Shown here in pieces: positions 13,086 through 13,637 of a stretch of DNA of 13,637 bases. The first letter of the stretch is position 1, and each line of letters begins with the position of its first letter. The stretch comes from CAIYRG01 sp035577685. GTDB taxonomy: Bacteria; Pseudomonadota; Alphaproteobacteria; Micropepsales; Micropepsaceae. A program made the position numbers and the translations under genes. The stretch is from contig DATLVC010000107.1 in NCBI GenBank assembly GCA_035577685.1, positions 1 to 13,637 of the forward strand, given 5' to 3'. The notes beneath the pieces are model-generated. The model was given only the letters and a program-made list of their open reading frames with translations, ran no database searches and was not told where the DNA came from.

Positions 13086-13637
13086 TCAATGCTCCAGGAT
13101 GAAGCCGGCCGCGCCGTTCAGATGCGGCGTATCGGCCGTGGGAATGGGCTCGTCCTTGCCGTCGCCGCGGGACGTAAGACGGCCCAGCAGGACGCGCTCG
13201 AAATCGCTTGCAAATGCGAGTCCTTCGGTCGGCACGTGCAGCGATCCAGGCTTCTCCGCAGGATGCACGATGTAGGGTGTCACGATGATCACGAGCTCGC
13301 TTTCATTGCGTTGAAACTTCGAGGAGCGGAACAGCGTCCCCAGCACCGGAATGTCGCCAAGTCCGGGAAGCTGCTGAAGCGAGCTCGAGACATTGTTCTG
13401 GAACAGGCCGGCTATTGCGAAACTCTGGCCGCTGGCGAGTTCGACGGTCGTTTCCGCGCGTCTGACCGCGAGGCCCGGGATCTTGATGTCATTGATCGTG
13501 ACCGATCCCAGATCGGTGAGTTCGCTCACCTCCGGGCGCACCTTGATGCTCATGTGATCACCGTTGAGCACGATGGGCGCAAAATCGACATTCACGCCGA
13601 ACCGCTTCCACTCGATAGTGATCTGCTGCAGGCCCTG
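13086..13637 (-). CDS. cpaC: CpaC/RcpA outer-membrane secretin, C-terminal part (runs off the right edge)
   Basis: The frame is open from base 13637 to a TGA at 13086, giving 183 residues. It carries the end of the secretin domain: RPEVSELTDLG, an ETTVELASGQSFAIAGLF segment, the LPGLGDIPVLGTLFRS motif, and ESELVIIVTPYIV. After the domain comes the CpaC-type tail ending PHLNGAAGFILEH. Secretins form the multimeric outer-membrane channel through which the Flp pilus passes. The N-terminal part lies outside the window. A GTG at 13595 lies inside the domain and is not the start. The stop is two bases before the cpaD start, so the pair is co-transcribed. Confidence 0.94.
   Translation of the reverse strand, partial: QGLQQITIEWKRFGVNVDFAPIVLNGDHMSIKVRPEVSELTDLGSVTINDIKIPGLAVRRAETTVELASGQSFAIAGLFQNNVSSSLQQLPGLGDIPVLGTLFRSSKFQRNESELVIIVTPYIVHPAEKPGSLHVPTEGLAFASDFERVLLGRLTSRGDGKDEPIPTADTPHLNGAAGFILEH

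Noticed and set aside
1..13637. CRISPR arrays, tRNA or rRNA genes, and insertion sequence ends.
   Set aside because: No regularly spaced repeats, cloverleaf-like segments, transposase motifs or terminal inverted repeats were seen on reading both strands.

Overview
The window looks chromosomal and comes from a GC-rich Gram-negative bacterium, most likely an alphaproteobacterium (a Rhizobiales/Hyphomicrobiales-type lineage is my best guess). The reasons are an alphaproteobacterial-style cpaC-cpaD-cpaE-cpaF-tadB-tadC pilus locus, FNR/FixK-type operators, a Tat-exported enzyme, a YfiR-like periplasmic protein and strong G/C bias at third codon positions. Every gene I can support is on the minus strand, so transcription runs from high to low coordinates. 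No tRNA, rRNA, insertion sequence or CRISPR array was seen. No gene-free stretch exceeds 300 bases; the longest is 588-776.

Region A (13637 down to 8199) is the core of a Tad/Flp (type IVc) pilus assembly operon: the C-terminal part of the CpaC secretin, a short CpaD, the CpaE/TadZ localisation ATPase, the CpaF/TadA motor ATPase, and the inner-membrane platform proteins TadB and TadC. The genes are packed with 4-base ATGA or GTGA overlaps or gaps of 2-10 bases.

Region B (8160 down to 4610) follows TadC after 38 bases. It encodes a 993-residue membrane sensor with GAF, PAS, GGDEF and EAL domains, then a small exported YfiR-like protein that overlaps it by ATGA. The GGDEF active site and I-site are intact, but the EAL domain has changed residues at metal-binding and loop-6 positions. 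The placement suggests a c-di-GMP input tied to the pilus locus.

Region C (4510 down to 777) holds a compact, unusual cluster. It encodes a thiamine-pyrophosphate enzyme with a twin-arginine signal, a periplasmic mono-haem cytochrome c one base downstream, a 65-residue single-span membrane protein, and two tandem four-helix DUF6644-type membrane proteins. A perfect FNR/FixK palindrome sits in the gap before the small protein gene, and a rho-independent terminator closes the cluster. I infer a periplasmic 2-oxo-acid (or related) oxidising or decarboxylating enzyme that passes electrons to cytochrome c, with low-oxygen control of at least the membrane part.

Region D (587 down to the left edge) is the N-terminal part of a DegP/HtrA-family periplasmic serine protease. 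It has its own near-perfect FNR/FixK box 80 bases upstream, so it may share the oxygen-responsive regulon of Region C.
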